Shown: positions 45,908-58,142 of the stretch, piece by piece
Position numbering within the stretch: the first letter of the stretch is position 1
How the letters are laid out: each line of letters starts with the position of its first letter
Assembly: GCA_036924285.1 (NCBI GenBank)
Contig: JAYKYS010000007.1
Span: 11,842,001-11,906,000 of the forward strand
Direction: 5' to 3'
DNA: 64,000 bases
DNA from: Asterella californica
Lineage: Eukaryota > Streptophyta > Marchantiopsida > Marchantiales > Aytoniaceae
Program-made: the position numbers and the translations under genes
The notes under the pieces: model-generated
Told to the model about the DNA's origin: nothing
What the model saw: only the letters and a program-made list of their open reading frames with translations
The model's database searches: none

Positions 45908-45940
<33 letters not shown>
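45908..45940. repeat. (TC)n microsatellite upstream of membrane-protein gene
   Basis: About 16 dinucleotide repeats. GA/TC tracts near plant gene starts can bind BPC-type factors; that role is inferred. Confidence 0.9.
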
Positions 45941-45944
<4 letters not shown>

Positions 45945-47211
45945 CTCTGTGTCGTGCGCCTTTGAGCTCTATCTTGATCATCAATTCTCCTGACGATGAA
46001 CAAGAACTGAATGAAGCTGACACGACCTCAGTCATTTCGTCCCTCCGGCCTTAACCAAGAGATATTACGTACAAATGATCACGTACCGTCTGTACAGCAT
46101 ACATTGCCGAACAGCTATTTGGTTGCTGGAAAACAGAGAGGCGGTTTCAACGGAGTCGCTCAAAGTCTACGATGCCGCTTTTTAACCCTATCCAGATCGT
46201 TGATACTGATAAACACCAAATCAGTAGAGTAAATTAACCTTCCCCGAAGCAAGGAATGTTCTCACCGCATCTACCGAACCAACCCAGCTCTTGAATCGAA
46301 GCCTTGGTCGAGCTACTGTACCAGCACCAATGGATCCTTAAAATGATCCAAATTATACAGCAGCTCCCCTTCATCCTTTCTCACATGCCCCGGTCCTTCT
46401 CAAAGCGAGAACATGAGAGTGCGGATTCTAAGCTTTTTGACGAGGAGTGATTACTCATAACTTTCAGCTATCCATACATCCGGAAGAATCGCTTTGAACA
46501 AACCTGAGTAGGCAGACTGGCTTCTAGGGCCAACACAAGATACGGAGTGCGACTACCGTAGTCACTACTGTAGCGGTGCTGATCCTCATCAGGCCTACGG
46601 TAGCAACCACAGTGAGACACCTGACCAACGAGTGGCGAAATGGCAGACCGAACCAGTGAGTGCACGGTGATGAAGGCCAACAGATCCACATACGTACAAT
46701 TCTCTCTTCCTAGAGAAACGAGCATTCGTCAGACACAAATCCAGAATGTTGTGTTGCTTCCTTCGTTGGGCCGTTATACGTGTTCTTGTCAGGCTACTGG
46801 AGCAGTTACGGGCCTCAGCTAACTAAGTCAAGTCAAGCTAAGTTAAAACAGGAATATATAAAAGCACCTTAATTTTGCTTAAAACTTATCAAATACGGAA
46901 TTCTCATGTACGAGCAGCTCGTGGAGTGTCTACGTGTCAACCAAGTTTGCGTCATGAGTTTTGTCGCATAATGCTAAATATGCATTCAACTTCAACTTCG
47001 AGAAACTTCTGTTTGTTTATTGTAATCAAGAAAATATATATATATTAAGCAAATGTAAAGAATTAAAATTTATATAAAAATTATTTATTAACTTATGCCT
47101 GCAAACACGCGGAGAGTAGGAGAAAAATCATAAGCACTGAGTCAGCTCTTGCGCTTCAGAAGGTACAAGACCAAGAGATTAATACTCATGGATTCACTAC
47201 TCTACTCAGAC

Positions 47212-47263
47212 GTTAATTTAATACTTAATCTTTCTCGTCGGAAAGATTAAATATTAAATTAAC
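47212..47263. repeat. 23-bp-arm palindrome
   Basis: Arms beginning GTTAATTTAATACTTAATC pair with 47241-47263 across TCGTCG, with one mismatch. Confidence 0.9.
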
Positions 47264-48833
47264 ATGCATTTCCCTCTCTTCCGAATATGCATACTTGACT
47301 AAATGTATAATGTTAGTCCAGCATGTTAGGATTCCATATTAGTCAAGCATGTTAGGTAGACTAGGCTAATGTTACGATATGAAACCCTATATTTCTGATG
47401 GAGAAAGTAAATATAAAACGGTTGGTTTATCTGGTTGAATTAATATTTTTTTCTAATCACGTCTCGCTTATATCCTCTGTCTTCGCTATCTGTATGGGTT
47501 ATGTCTAGACCGCTCACCAACTCTACACTGACTACCGTATTTAATGTGTATATTTATTTAGTGTGAGTGTGAAATTAGTGTGAGTGAGATTAATTCGAGT
47601 GTAGCTCAAATTTTTACAGAGGTGAAGCCTATTCAAGAAAATTGATAATTAAATATAAATATTTAAAATATATTAAGCCAAATTTGAATTCAAAACTTTT
47701 GCAAACTCATTCAATGAACTAAATATCGCCCTGCACTAACCATCACATTCCATTTTGCACCGGCAATTTAAGCACAACTGATCCTATCTGACAGAACGCA
47801 TAGAGGAAAGAAAGTGTCAGAAATATGCAACCAGCCGTCGCATCTACACCATCTAGAAATAGTCTTTATAATGGTCTTTATTTCTTTCGTGACGAGTAAG
47901 TAACACATTGATACATCAATACTTCCCAGACATTTTCATCGAGTCCACATTTAACTCCACTTCAAAGCACTTTTGAAAGGTTCAGATACCGTGAACTCAG
48001 CAACCGCTCTCACGCGAGTTTCTGGACACTCATGTCTGAGACCACATCTCAACTATACTAAACTTAGGCTCCACCCATCCATTTCACAAATGACCTCGTT
48101 TACACCAAAAATAATTTATGAAATGAATTTAAAGTTTATTTAGTTAATTGTATGGAACTCACAATCTGCCGATCCTAGATGGACCGAAATGACTGTGAGC
48201 ACTGGTCCCACTTTAGAGGATGGTGCGGGATGACCCTAAAAGTGAGTGATTGACTTGATGACATAATCTGAAACTCCAGAATCAACTCATCATAGAAGAC
48301 AAAAAGAACGTCTAGAATGAAATCTGAATGAAATCGAACTCTTATATGAGTGACTAGTAGTAGTCACTACATTAACACCAAGACATATAGTTCACGTGCA
48401 TGCACCTAGATTATCCTCGTATGACCAGCTAGTGGCTTGTGGGCAGACAATGGACTGTCATAGTTGCAAAACTCTTGCAAGTAAACTGTATATAATAAAT
48501 TTTTAAAATAAATAACGGTGATCTAACAAGGTCATGAAAGAATAGAAGCCAAAATTTTTACTAAGAGAAATACTCTTGTCCTCCTCTTTCTCTGGACCAA
48601 AAGTCCATCAAACATGCATATATTATTTGAACAACATTTAGATAATGGAAGCCCACGCATGCCATCAAATGTAGAACAGGTACACAAAACAGATCAATTA
48701 ATTGCGTGGAAATATGACAAATATTTATGCAGGGCTCGATCTGACAACCAGAGAAGAGTGAGTGAGAAAGCAAACTAAGCTTACTCAAAGATGAAAATGA
48801 GTTACCGAGCAAACCAGCAAAATAGCAGCTATG

Positions 48834-48880
48834 TTAAACCACAAGTACCACTATATTACCGATGGATATCCCACCAGAAT
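48834..48880. mobile_element. Possible second end of the Kolobok-like family
   Basis: TTAA followed by ACCACAAGT repeats the left-end signature at 10743-10755. The next bases (GGATATCCCACC) resemble its GGGATATACCACC. I find no matching right end nearby, so this may be a relic or a short non-autonomous copy. Confidence 0.4.
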
Positions 48881-49602
48881 CAATTTCAGTTCAAAATTTC
48901 AGAGATTAGCTCTGGTGGGCTAGCTCATCGAAATTGTACCTATTTGTCATGTTCTTATTCGCTGTCTAAAGTTGATGATCTAGGGCTCCAAATGATGAGA
49001 ATCTCGAGACCTACAAAATGAGCCATAGATGTCTTCTGACGATTGAGAAATAAGTCAAAAACATAACCTTTGATGTGAATCACAAATAAGGAAAGTCTAC
49101 AAGAACTAAGAACTGCTCGGTGCTTTCCTAGATGCGACTTTGCAAAATTTGATACATATCGGTGCAAGAAGAGACTATGGAAGAAGTCTTACCATCTACT
49201 CAAGAGAGATCAACGAAGGGTAAGAAAGATAAACCTTCTGCTTACAAGCTACAGTCAGATATTGAAGCAACTACAAATTTGAAGTGAGCGTTAGAAGAGA
49301 GAGTTCTCAGTGTGAAGATTGAGTTTACTCTCTCTTCTAGAGAGATCCTTGGAATTGCAAAGAAGGGGTTACATGAAATAGGCAATTAACATAAGAGATT
49401 GCTTTGACTAATGCTCTAGACAAGAGCTAGCGTTAGCTGAATAGTGCACCAACCGTAAAGTTTGATTTGTTGTGGATGAAGATGAGGGAGATGATAGAGT
49501 TCCCAATCACTACACTAGCGAATATTAGGCCAGAGCTACTATGAAAATCTTGGTGAAGGTAAGAGATCTAGCAAATCTGATGGTTCCTCTCACTGATCAC
49601 GG

Positions 49603-50651
49603 TGTCGTGTCATGGACCGACTCCTACATGAAAATCTATTTTCGATATTTATCATTATCGCTCCATATACACTCAATGGACTAAAAATGTGGTTCTTTGC
49701 ACGTCTTTGGATCTTCACTTTCATAGCATCAACGGATAGAGCTCGTTGTCAGCTTTCCATGGACACTTCGTCTATTTCGTTTGGAAGCATAGGAGAAGTT
49801 ACGAGACTCGAAAGATGAGAAAAGCAAGCTAGATCTTAGCTTACGGGATTTTTGCACAACTTCAAATCTTCACTTCCATTGCATCAATGGGTAAAGCTCA
49901 TTGTCAGCTTTCCATGAGCATTTCGTCTACTTCATTTGGACGCCTAGTGGAGAAGTTACGAGACTCGAAAGAAGGGAAAATCAAGCTAGGCTCTAGCTTA
50001 CTATTGTTGACTGGGTATTTGCAGCTCCTGGTGTTATACTAAGGACGCAAGGGGTCTGCTAGCTCTTTATCTGTGAAAACTTGTACGTACAGCGACTGAC
50101 GTAAGGGGGCAGCTTAAGAAATTAGCTTGTTTGTGCGATCTGTCGATGGACGGTTTGGAGAATTGAGAAGTCCAATGCATGTGCGCAAGGTGTCATTGTG
50201 TTCAAATTTGTGTAGGCTATGTGTTGGTTAAGACGGTTTGTGAAGAGACGGATCGGGGAGTGTGTTCAGGGAGAAATTGAGACGCATGGAAGTTTTTGGG
50301 AGGCTTCAGTGATCTGTGAAGGAGAGTTGGACCGTTCGGACCGTTTCGGAGTCCAAACTTGCTGTCCTTGGATCCATCGGGATCAGAACTCTGAATTCTT
50401 CAGGAAATTGAAGAAGATACGAAGTTTCATCAAGCGATTTGGGAGTTCTGAGTGAAATTGGCTCGCAAGGAAGCGCTTACGTCAGTTTTTCATCGTCTAC
50501 AATCTGAGATTGGGTTGTTCTTCGAGATAGATGAGCCAAGCTCTTCCTTCTTGATGCTTACGCGATCAAGAAGTCTTCAAGTCTTCACCTACGCATGGAG
50601 AATATCGTATGTGGATTGGATTGTTGGTTCGAGAGTGGTAAGCGAGTTTTG
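49603..50651 (+). repeat. LTR-like sequence, partial
   Basis: Begins TGTCGTGTCATGG and matches 59852-60750 plus 62761-63050 in the same orientation. It contains two ~156-bp internal units (TCTTCACTT near 49711 and 49867). The match ends at 50651, where a different repeat begins, so it is truncated or interrupted. Confidence 0.65.
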
Positions 50652-53600
50652 TAGTGTCCCAAGATTTCTCCTTTAGCCCATTGTAGCATAAAAGATTTTG
50701 TTCCCCAAGAAGATTTACACTAGTATCACTGCTCTAAGTTATAAGATCTGTCTAAACTCACAAACACACGAGATTTGTCTAGAAATCCCGTCTTCTCACA
50801 AAACCACACGGCTTCTAGACCCTCCAGAAGGTACTCAAAGCCCTAACATACAACAACTACTAAAATATCGCACAATTACTCACTGAGAAGCTCGAGAAGA
50901 CGCTTCCTGCTTCCAGGTCATGACTTCCAGTCTTCTCACGACGGTCTTCCTGAAGCAATTCTCGGCTTCTGGGGGTTCAACTCGGCTTCTGACACCTCCA
51001 GAAGACTGTCCTTGCTTCGTAGATGTCCATTTACCAATGCCTATCACACATTGCTCTTCCAATTCCAACAAGGTTAGATTAATCATAAGGTGTATGCCCC
51101 CTATAACCTTCCAAAGCTTTTGCCTACGGTAGCGGTCTTCCTGCAGCACTACAATGACATTCATCTTCACGGAAGCTCAATGAAAGTCTCAGAAATCAAG
51201 TAGAAGAAGGGGGAAGGATGGGAAGATGAGAGAAGATGAGGAAGAAGAGAAAATCCAAACAAGAGGAAACAAGATAAAAAGGAGAAATCAAGATTCCGAC
51301 AGGCTTCTAGTTCGGATCCTGACTAACAAGCCATCCCTGCTTGTAGTAATTTGGGGAAGAAGATCACAATCGACTTACAGCTACACAATCTTTCAATCGA
51401 GGATGTCGTCTTCTGTTGTGAAAAGAAGGTTTCTTTCTTCTTCTGTCGTTGCTCCGACTACTCTGACTTCAAGGACCACTCTCCCATAGGTCAGTCCGTA
51501 CGTGGATCCAAAGTGCTCCACTGGATGAGACAAGCTTCGACTCTCCACAGCTTCTAACAATCACCGTCACTCAAGAAAAAGACTTCCTATGCACAATTGG
51601 GTAAGAATTCAAGGAAACCCATCGCTCAGAAGACACAAACAAAGCTTCTGCAATCAAATCCAAAATCAATTCTCCGAGAAGAAGGTCTAGAAGCTCACTC
51701 TATCCACTTCCTATCTCTACATCTCGACACACCAGCCTAGAAGCAGGACTGCACGATGATGCCGTTATCTATCTGTGTTGTCTACTACTGTCTACATCCT
51801 TTCGATCCTCTGCTGGAGCGGAAGTGCAGACCTACTCTCTGTAATCCAAATCTGCGCTTGTAGTACGTATGTATCCACATATGTGTGCTTGAAATTCTAA
51901 CTAGGCGTCTACTTTATACCATCGTCTTTGAGTCGCAGGAGGGAGATCCTCTCCAATCCTAACTCACAGCCAAGCAAAATGGGGCGCTGCTAGAAGACCA
52001 CCTCCCAAGCATTCAGTTCCCTTCTTTGTTTAGACTACTTTCCTACTCTTACCATCGCTTCTCGTGACACATAGACAGTCACCTAAAAATACAGAGGGAG
52101 TTATCTCTTCTTAAAATAGCAGACTCTGCTTCCTATCAAAATTAGTCAAGGTCAACGACTTCCTATCTTACTGCTTACTCCTGATCGTCAGATGTGATCT
52201 CCACTAGACCTTCTCATACATGATCTCCTAATTCGGCTTCTGATAAAGTGGGAAGCCCTGCTGGTACCTCTGGTACGGCTGAGATGGCTTCCTCTTCGAT
52301 GTTCGCTATGTGTGCTTCTACCACGGCTTCGGAAGACAGAAGAGACTTTTGGAAAGTTGAGTCCACCTACGCTTCCTAACTCGTCTGCTTCACCTGGTCG
52401 ACACTGGGAGCTGGAGTGACCTCACAGTGGTTAGAGGTAGTCATCTCCTCCACTCTAAACACCTAGGAAGACACCTCTACTTCCTATCTTCCAGAAGACA
52501 CCTTGTCTTCCGGGGCTTCTTCTGTTGTCTTCTCGGCTTCCAGCGCTATCACTACCAAGTGGACAGCGAGGTCGAACTCCTTCTTGTCAAGATCTTTGTC
52601 AACTGTTGGTCCTGGTTGTATTGTCTCAAGATTTCTCTTTTAGCCCATTGTAGCATAAAAGATTTCGTTCCCTCAGAAGATTTACACTAGTATTGCTGTT
52701 CTAAGTTCTAAGATCTGTCTAAACTCACAAACACATGAGATTTGTCTAAAGATCCCGTCTTCTCACAAAACTACACGTCTTCCAGATCATTCAAAAGGTG
52801 CTCTGGACCCAAACATACAACTACTATCTAAAATATACACAAATACCTACTGAGAAGCTCGGGAAGACGCTTCCTGTTTCCAAGTCACGACTTCCAGTCT
52901 TCCCACGACGGTCTTCTCGAAACAATTCTCGGCTTCTAGAGGTTCAACTCAGCTTTTAACACCTCCAGAAGACTGTCCCTGCTCCGTAGATGTCAAATTA
53001 CCAATGTCTATCACACATTGCTCTTCCAATTCCAACAAGGTTAGATTAATAACAGGGTGTATGCCCCTTGTAGCCTTCCTAGGCTTCTGCCTACAAAAAT
53101 GATCTTCTTGTAGCACTACAACGACATTCACCTGCACGGAAGCTCAATAAAAGTCTCGGAAGTCAAATTAGAAGAAGAGGGAAGGAGTGAAGATGAGAGA
53201 AGATGGAGAAGAAGGGAAAATCCAAACAAGAGGAAACAAGATAAAAAGAAGAAATTAAGATTCCGACAGGCTTCTAGTCCTGATCCTCACTAACAAGCCA
53301 TCCTTGCTTGTAGTAATTTGGGGAAGAAGATCACAAATCGACTTATAGTTATACAGTCTTTCAATCGAGGATGTCGTCTTCTGCTATGGAAAGAAGACTT
53401 CTTTCTTTTTCTGTCGTTGCTCCGACTACCCTGACTCAGGGACCACTCTCTCATAGGTCAGTCCGTACGTGGATCCGAAGTGCTCCACTGGATGAGACAA
53501 GCTTTGGCTCTGCACAGCTTCTAACAATCACCGCCACTCAAGAAGAAGGCTTCTTATGCACAATTGGGTGTGAATTCGAGGAAACCCACTGCCCAGAAGA

Positions 53601-54490
53601 CACAGACAAAGCTTCTACGATCAAATATGAAATCAAATCCTCGAGAAGAAAGTACATTGGCTTCTGGAAGTTCACTCCATCCACTTCCTGTCTCTACCGC
53701 TCGACACATCAGCCTAGAAGCAGGACTGCACGATGATGTCGTTCCTTGTCTATGTTGTCTATTACTGTCTACATCTCTTTCGATCCCCTGCTTGGAGCGG
53801 AAGTGCAGACCTACTCTCTATAATCAAATTCTGCGCTTGTAGTACTTGTGTATCCACATGGGTGTGCCTGAAATTCTAACTACGCATCTACTTTATACTA
53901 TCGTCTTTGAGTCGTAGGAGAGAGATCCCCTCCAATCCGAACTCACAGCCAAACAAAATGAGACGCTGTCAGAAGGCCATCACCTCCCAAGCATTCGATT
54001 CCCTTCTTAGTTTAGAACTGCTTTCCTACTCCTACCATCGCTTCACCTGCCACATGGACAGTCATCTAACAGGGTCAATGATTTTCTATCTTACTGCATA
54101 CTCTTGATCGTCAAATGTGATCCCTAGGGGATCCTCTCCTACCTGATCTCCTAATTCAACTTCTGATAAGGTGGGAAGTCCTACCGGTACCTCTGGTACG
54201 GATGAGGTGGCTTCTTCTTCAGTGCTCGTGATGTGTGCTTCTGGTGTGGCTCCGAAAGACAAAAGAGGCTTCTGAGAAGCCGAGTCCATCTGCGCTTCTT
54301 GACTCTTCTGCTCCAGTCCTCACAGTGGTCAGTGGTAGTCACCTCTTCCACTCTAACACTTGGGAAAACACCTCTGCTTCATGTCTTCTAAGGCTTATTC
54401 TGTCGTCTTCTCGGCTTTCAACGCTGTCACTACCAAGTGGACAGCGAGGTCGAACTCCTCCTTGTCAAGATTTGTGTCAACTATTGGTCG
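50652..54490. repeat. Two direct ~1.95-kb repeats
   Basis: 50652-52617 and 52618-54490 match along their length, both starting TGTCYCAAGATTTCTC. The spacing of 1966 bp with head-to-tail order implies tandem duplication. They carry many GAAGAC/CTTC stretches and minus-strand coding-like frames (for example 54086-54289, and 54395-54598 ending VTALKAEKTTE). Probably internal sequence of a decayed LTR retrotransposon read on the minus strand. Confidence 0.75.
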
Positions 54491-54830
54491 TGATGCATGA
54501 GAAGACGTGGTTGCATGCTGGAGAATTGAGGGAAGACCGTAAAGAGTCTTCAGGTCCTCGATCTGCAGATCGAGGTAGCGGAACATGCTTTCACTCACGT
54601 GCTAGGGTGACAAGCTTCCTACGTGTGGTGAAGTTGAACTTCTTGCGAAGCGCTTCCCTCATGTGCGCCATGACTTCCTCATGCCACCTCATTCATACCA
54701 GAGGTACCAGTAGGGTTTCTCACCTCATCAGAAGTCGAATTAGGAGATCATGTAGGAGAAGATCCCTTAGGGATCACATCTGACGATCAAGAGTAGGCAG
54801 TAAGATAGAAAATCGTTGACCTTGACTAAT
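54060..54830. repeat. Inverted repeat, arms ~135 bp
   Basis: About 54065-54200 is roughly complementary to about 54690-54825 (for example GATCTCCTAATTC versus GAATTAGGAGATC). It lies within the second direct repeat and its right flank, so the region was rearranged after insertion. Confidence 0.65.
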
Positions 54831-55325
54831 TTTGGTAGAAAGTGGAGTCTTCTATTTTTTTATGGCTCGGGCTTCTGCTTCTTCCGCTGCTTCTTCTCTG
54901 TTGCAGCTTGGGCTTCTGTGGCTTCTCGTAGTACACTCCAAGTCGTCTTCTCTTCTGCGAGACCAATGAGCTTTTCCTTGATTCGCAAAATCTCCTGCTC
55001 ACGTTGCTGAAATCGCGTCTGCAACTCCTGGTTGCTCTTCCGTAGCTATGCCAACTCTTGATCGCGATCTTCTTCGTGGTGCGGAGGTTGGCTTCCTGAG
55101 CTTCCAACTTCTGCTTCTAGATCTCCTCCTACTACACCAAGGTTCGAAGACCAAACCCAGGCTGCAATGACTTCTCTTGAGCCATCGTGTGCTTCTCCAC
55201 CAACTCCATGGCTGGCTGGATCTCCGAACTGAAGTAGGCGCTGAACTCTTCCAGCCTTCTTCTTGCAGAAGACAAGTTCATCCTCACAAAGTGATCTACG
55301 GCGACTTCCATGTCTTCTAGAGACA
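54086..55325 (-). pseudogene. Gag-like coiled-coil fragments of an LTR element
   Basis: Reading down the minus strand, ATG near 55325 gives MSLEDMEVAVDHFVRMNLSS and continues ~65 codons to a stop near 55132. The next open pieces, in shifted frames, give EAQEANLRTTKK and EQEILRIKEKLIGLAEEKTTW, an obvious coiled coil. Further pieces reach 54086. Several shifts and stops break it. Coiled coil plus Glu/Lys richness and lack of enzymes suggest gag; identity is not certain. Confidence 0.45.
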
Positions 55326-55366
55326 TGGATGTCTCTTCCTCCACTGTAGTCTTCTGCTTCTGCGCA

Positions 55367-56520
55367 CGGTGTCGAGGAGAGTCCTTCTCAGGAAGGGCGA
55401 GCCTTCTGGCTGTGATAGATTGCGAGATAGAAGCAGAGATTCTATACCAAGACAAGAGCCAAGCAAGAGATCGCAACAGCTGAAGTCGCTCACAGTGACT
55501 ATGACTATAGATCACTTACTAATCAACAGATCAAGTCACAAGTCTCAGGAGACAGATCCACCTTCAGACATAACAGATAGGAGAATACAGATGCTTTATT
55601 TCTCTTCCAAGTACACTCAATAGTCCTCCACATATATCAATTTACAACCTATCTCTACTCAACTCCTTACGTTGATCACCGCAGATGCCAAACAGTCAAT
55701 TTCCACTCAACTAGTCTTTTCTCCAGCAGATTTCTCTCCAGAACCTACAACCGATGAAGATCTGAAACTCCAACGCCTTGTATCCCCTCCAACGACAGCT
55801 TCAACACTGAAATTTCTCAGAAAAAACCTGACCTTCTCAGTCTCAGTCCTCCTCCTCCGCTCAAATAATGCTCTCTTTCCACCAAATTCACCTCAACTCA
55901 AGCCTAATAGGTGAAATTCGGACACCAAACTCTTAATCTCCTCTCTGCGTCAACCTCTCAATTGAAACTATCAAGAATTTAATCCCGCGTCAATCAAGAG
56001 TCCCTTGCAGACTATCAAAACGATCTCCTTCAAATAAAACTGCCTCCTGTCCGATCAGAAGAAATTCTGCCTCCAAACTGCTCTCAGTCCCTCAAATACT
56101 TGTCCGTCCCTCTGTCACGATCACCCAAATCTTCAATTCAGTTCTCTCAGAAAAAATTGATCTCCCTCAGCCTCCAAGCTTCTCCTTCCGCTTCAACTCC
56201 CAGCTCTCTGTAGAAAAATCTCCTCAAAAAGTGTCCCCCGATCTTCAGCCGTCGCAGGTACTTAACCTAAAAGGTAAGGGCCCAGCTTAAGCTGCCCCCC
56301 TGCTGTCCTTATAAGCACAGTCGCTTATCACAAGCAGGCCCCCAGCTTAAGTTGCCCCCTTACTGTCCTTACGTACAAAACTCTTCTTTCAAAACTGACT
56401 CTTTTTCAAATAAAAGTACACAGCTACCTCTGTAAAGCAGACTCCTTCACTGTAAAACGTCACACTGCTTCCTTCGTCATTGCTAAACCGACTCGATGGA
56501 TAAATAACAGATTGACAAAA
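55367..56520. repeat. LTR-like sequence, minus orientation
   Basis: In plus reading it starts TGTCGAGGAGAGTCC and includes GGCGAGCCTTCTGGCTGTG, similar to the edges at 58143 and 60750. AGCTTAAGCTGCCCCC / AGCTTAAGTTGCCCCC motifs near 56284 and 56345 match, in reverse, GGGGGCAGCTTAAG in the LTR-like copy at ~50115. It is therefore likely an LTR on the minus strand whose other end I cannot place. Confidence 0.45.
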
Positions 56521-56536
56521 GTTTCCCGTGCCTTTG

Positions 56537-56871
56537 ATGGCATCTTGATGCCACCCTGAATATACTACAAGCCATCCAATGTAGGCCGAAGCCCTAACAC
56601 TTATGAGGCTACCCCACAGGGCTTACAGCCCCTCCATATGCGCACCAGGTATCTCCCATAGTATATTCAGGATGGCATGCTGAGGCTTAGGCCAGGAAGC
56701 CCACGGTTAAAGGAGATACCGGTCTCCCGCTCCTAAATATGCAGGACATGGCTGCACACCCAACATAGACTCCCATCCGGGAGGCCAACATGCCGGAATA
56801 GGAACCAGAGGCCAGGAGGGATTGATCCTGAGACCACTTCCCTCCTAGGCAGGCGCCCTATCACTGGGATG
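56537..56871 (-). mobile_element. tRNA-derived SINE, family 2
   Basis: Flanked by GCCTTTG on both sides (56530-56536, 56872-56878), a likely target duplication. Minus strand: GCCATCCCAGTGATAGGGCGCC (A-box GTGATAGGGCG) then a B-box, GGATCAATCCC, about 45 nt later, and ~270 bp of tail. GC-rich against its AT-rich host. It does not resemble family 1. Confidence 0.65.
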
Positions 56872-57469
56872 GCCTTTGGTTCCGTTCAAAACAGTTAAAT
56901 TCTCTGTATACATGCTTTTACTAAGAAGTTTCTCTGTAAAGTCTTTACTAGCCTTTCATACGCTAACTTCACTATACAACTCCATTTTCTATGAATTAAG
57001 AGTCAAAACTATAGTACTTGTGAACACTTACACGCTCATGCTATCAGATTCTGAGTTTGAGTCACGAGCCAAAATCGACAGATTTCCCTCTTTCATACAT
57101 TTCCCAGTCTAAAACCCGTACTAACTACTACTTAAAACACTTTCTGTCGAAACTGGAAGCACGAAGTCGCTCTCCTCGCCGAGCTCTGCATTCTAATGCT
57201 CTTCGACCTCTTTCAAGGTGATATTTCAGTCTAAGCTAGGGGGCAGCTTGTCAAGCATGGCCCCAGCTTAGCTCCTGCCCAGCTTGATAAGCTAGGGCGC
57301 AGCTTCCCGAACAAATGCATGTTGAGTGTCTTCTGAAGTTCCGTTTCCGCACCTTTAACGTCATGCACTACGACAACGGGAAGACGTTATCTTCGCTGTC
57401 TTCCGAGGTGGAAGATCTCTTCCTCTCAGTGTCGCTAGAGTCGTCTTCTCGCACCGTGATCGACTTCTG

Positions 57470-58104
57470 CTACGTGCCTAGTCCTGCCTGAGGCACTAAA
57501 GTGAGAGGGGAAGACAAGAGAGCTGACGGATCTTCTTCCTCCGAGGTTTCTTCCTTCATCACACGTTGTCCTGCTAATCCATACTTGACCAACTGGTCCT
57601 CCTTCAAGTCTCCCTTGGAGACGTACAAATAGTAGAAGAAGGGAGTAAGATGCCCTCTTGCTGGGGTGCCCAAGTATGCTAGCTCGGCTGGATGTAGGTG
57701 TGGAAGAAGGCGCTCCAATTGACGACCATTCCTTCCCAGATAGCTTCTGGGAACTCCACGTCTTGGTCTCTAAGGTATCTCACCTTCTGGGTCTTTCCCT
57801 TGGGGAAAAGGTGAAGGTACAACTTTTCCAGAAGACGCTTCTTCGGCTCCCGGAAAACTTCCACCTTCCATCCGTCCCTCTCTTGTCTGTCTTCCAGGAA
57901 GAGACACGTAGTACTTCCAGGTACATGCCACTTCCTAGAGATCATCGGTAGAATCTTCTTCTCTAGCTCGTATCCGCGGTTCTCCGCTTCTGGTCGGTGA
58001 AAAGCTCTACGGCACCACTTCATCGTCCAAGAAGATGGTCTTCTCTGAGTGACCCCTGCATTAACAAGTACATGGCTGCGTGAAGGCAATGCTGCCCAGA
58101 CCAC
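57470..58104 (-). pseudogene. Retrotransposon-associated ORF, frameshifted
   Basis: On the minus strand two overlapping frames form one coding stretch. From ~58104: YELEKKILPMISRKWHVPG, KVEVFREPKKRLLEKLYLHLF and EFPEAIWEGMVVNW. It then shifts near 57720 into PHLHPAELAYLGTPARGHLT, FFYYLYVSKGD and an acidic tail ending at 57470. It sits just inside a probable LTR edge (58143), where gag normally lies. I cannot name a domain. The start is uncertain (no good ATG). Confidence 0.4.
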
Positions 58105-58142
58105 CGTCAGAATATCCTGGTCCGCGAGGTTCCAATCCCACG

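Larger units (their letters stand above)
45941..49602. other. Intergenic, mostly AT-rich; no gene supported
   Basis: Contains a 23-bp-arm palindrome (47212-47234 / 47241-47263, one mismatch) and a transposon-end-like sequence at 48834-48880. I see no ORF with domain content. Confidence 0.55.

Noticed and set aside
45431..46054. 207-codon plus-strand ORF opposite the membrane-protein gene
   Set aside because: No ATG start context, low-complexity Ser/Leu run from the (TC)n tract, and antisense to a better ORF.
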